Shown in pieces: positions 7,092 through 8,013 of a DNA stretch of 8,013 nt. Both the position numbers and the translations under genes were made by a program. How positions within the stretch are numbered: the first letter of the stretch is position 1; the number at the start of each line of letters is the position of its first letter. The stretch covers positions 1 to 8,013 of the forward strand of contig FR894535.1 in the NCBI GenBank assembly GCA_000436115.1, read 5' to 3'. The notes below the pieces were generated by a model. That model searched no databases and had not been told where the DNA came from. It saw only the letters and a program-made list of their open reading frames with translations. The stretch comes from Firmicutes bacterium CAG:534. GTDB taxonomy: Bacteria; Bacillota; Clostridia; Lachnospirales; Lachnospiraceae.

Positions 7092-8013
7092 ATGAAAGAA
7101 GATAGGTTTATTTCCGTAACCGTAAACGAGGGCGGCTTTGATTATGATATTCATTCTCTGGTAAAGGCTTTTTACCCGGAATGTGAGGTAAAAGTGACCA
7201 TAGGAGAGGAAGCCGCAGAAAGCTCCGGAGAGGGTCTGCCTGATCTGCACATCCAATTTGAAGATCAGGCCGTGTTGCTTTCTCTGTTAGGCGGAGAAGG
7301 CAATACGGCTTCTTTTGGTGTAAAAAAAATAGAGATTTCCCCGGATATGCCAAGGCCGGAGGTCAAAAACCGTTTAAAACAGCTGATCTACACGGCACTG
7401 TCGGAATATACGGGAAAGAAGCTGCCCTGGGGGACGCTGACCGGCATCAGACCCACCAAGATCCCCATGACGCTGCTGGAGCAGGGAACTTCAAAAGACG
7501 AGATCCTGCATTACATGCAGGAGCATTATTTTGTGAGCACGGAAAAGGGAGAGCTGGCAATCGAAATTGCAGACAGGGAGAAGAAGCTTTTGGATACCCT
7601 GCATTATGAGAATGGTTACAGCCTGTATATCGGGATCCCTTTTTGTCCCACCACCTGTTTATACTGTTCCTTTACTTCCTATCCGATCTTTTCCTGGAAA
7701 AAGAGAATGGGAGAGTATCTGGATGCGCTGGAGAAGGAGATTGATTTTGTAGCGGAGCGCTATAAAGACCGTGTGCTTGATACCATTTATATCGGAGGAG
7801 GCACGCCTACAACACTGGAGGCAGAGGAGCTTACAAGGATTTTAAATAAACTGAGAAAAAGCTTTGATCTTTCACACCTGAAAGAACTTACGGTGGAGTC
7901 CGGCAGAGCAGACAGCATCACTTACGAAAAACTGCTTGCCATGAAGGAAGGCGGTGTGACCAGAATTTCCGTCAATCCTCAAACCATGAAACAGGAAACT
8001 CTTGACCTGATCG
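7092..8013 (+). CDS. hemZ: HemZ-type coproporphyrinogen III oxidase/dehydrogenase, radical SAM (3' end beyond window)
   Basis: The frame is open from ATG 7092 to the window edge (307 codons), so the C-terminal part is missing. It matches HemZ, a radical-SAM protein of the HemN superfamily assigned to oxygen-independent coproporphyrinogen III conversion in tetrapyrrole synthesis. An N-terminal HemZ-specific region (about 1-170) includes LTGIRPTK (116-123). The radical SAM domain starts at YIGIPFCPTTCLYCSF, with the iron-sulfur ligands C185, C189 and C192 in a CxxxCxxC motif. GGGTPT (235-240), VESGRADS (268-275) and RISVNPQT (291-298) follow; the ESGRADS segment has Ala where relatives I recall have Pro. 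7092 is the only ATG consistent with the frame, since an in-frame stop lies at 7086-7088. The best Shine-Dalgarno (AAGGGA, 7075-7080) is 11 nt away, and an out-of-frame ATG at 7085 lies between. Other HemN-like functions cannot be fully excluded. Confidence 0.94.
   Translation, partial: MKEDRFISVTVNEGGFDYDIHSLVKAFYPECEVKVTIGEEAAESSGEGLPDLHIQFEDQAVLLSLLGGEGNTASFGVKKIEISPDMPRPEVKNRLKQLIYTALSEYTGKKLPWGTLTGIRPTKIPMTLLEQGTSKDEILHYMQEHYFVSTEKGELAIEIADREKKLLDTLHYENGYSLYIGIPFCPTTCLYCSFTSYPIFSWKKRMGEYLDALEKEIDFVAERYKDRVLDTIYIGGGTPTTLEAEELTRILNKLRKSFDLSHLKELTVESGRADSITYEKLLAMKEGGVTRISVNPQTMKQETLDLI

Noticed and set aside
7567..7752. Plus-strand frame of 61 codons inside hemZ
   Set aside because: It is out of frame with the radical SAM motif of hemZ, which is clearly the real frame here.
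1..8013. CRISPR arrays, transposons, tRNA/rRNA genes, defence or secondary-metabolite systems
   Set aside because: I saw no spaced direct repeats, terminal inverted repeats with a transposase, tRNA-like folds or defence-type proteins. Every gene belongs to a common chromosomal family.

Overview
The window looks like a chromosomal housekeeping segment from a Clostridia-class Firmicute, most likely Lachnospiraceae-like. This placement is inference. It rests on a glmS ribozyme in front of glmS, a HemZ-type coproporphyrinogen enzyme, a DUF3048 (YerB-like) lipoprotein, one bifunctional Rel protein, frequent AGA/AGG arginine codons, purine-rich Shine-Dalgarno sites and moderate GC.

Layout. Positions 1-503 hold the 5' part of a minus-strand gene for a small five-helix membrane protein of the DUF6512 type, cut by the window edge. 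Positions 504-725 are a divergent intergenic region with a near-consensus sigma-A promoter (TTGACT-17-TATAAT) facing right. A plus-strand run follows: rel (ppGpp synthetase/hydrolase), an MBL-fold hydrolase of the glyoxalase II/YcbL group, and a DUF3048 lipoprotein, with gaps of 22-35 nt that suggest one transcript. A hairpin after the lipoprotein gene looks like a terminator, and a second good promoter (TTTACA-17-TATAAT) is embedded in that same hairpin. It starts a leader of about 280 nt carrying a complete glmS ribozyme (about 5041-5171), then glmS itself. hemZ starts 29 nt after glmS with no visible terminator and runs off the right edge.

How the parts work together. Rel sets (p)ppGpp levels under starvation. 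GlmS makes glucosamine-6-phosphate (GlcN6P), the entry point to peptidoglycan amino sugars, and its mRNA cleaves itself when GlcN6P accumulates. Because hemZ appears to share that transcript, tetrapyrrole synthesis may be partly tied to GlcN6P status. In many Firmicutes rel, (dtd), MBL, hemZ, hisS and aspS lie together. Here the lipoprotein gene and a self-regulated glmS unit sit between the MBL gene and hemZ, and dtd is absent from the usual place.

I found no mobile element, CRISPR array, tRNA, rRNA or defence system, and no wholly new system. The most interesting stretch is the 4915-5245 control region: overlapping terminator and promoter, a boxA-like sequence, a ribozyme, and a possible ribozyme-controlled hemZ.
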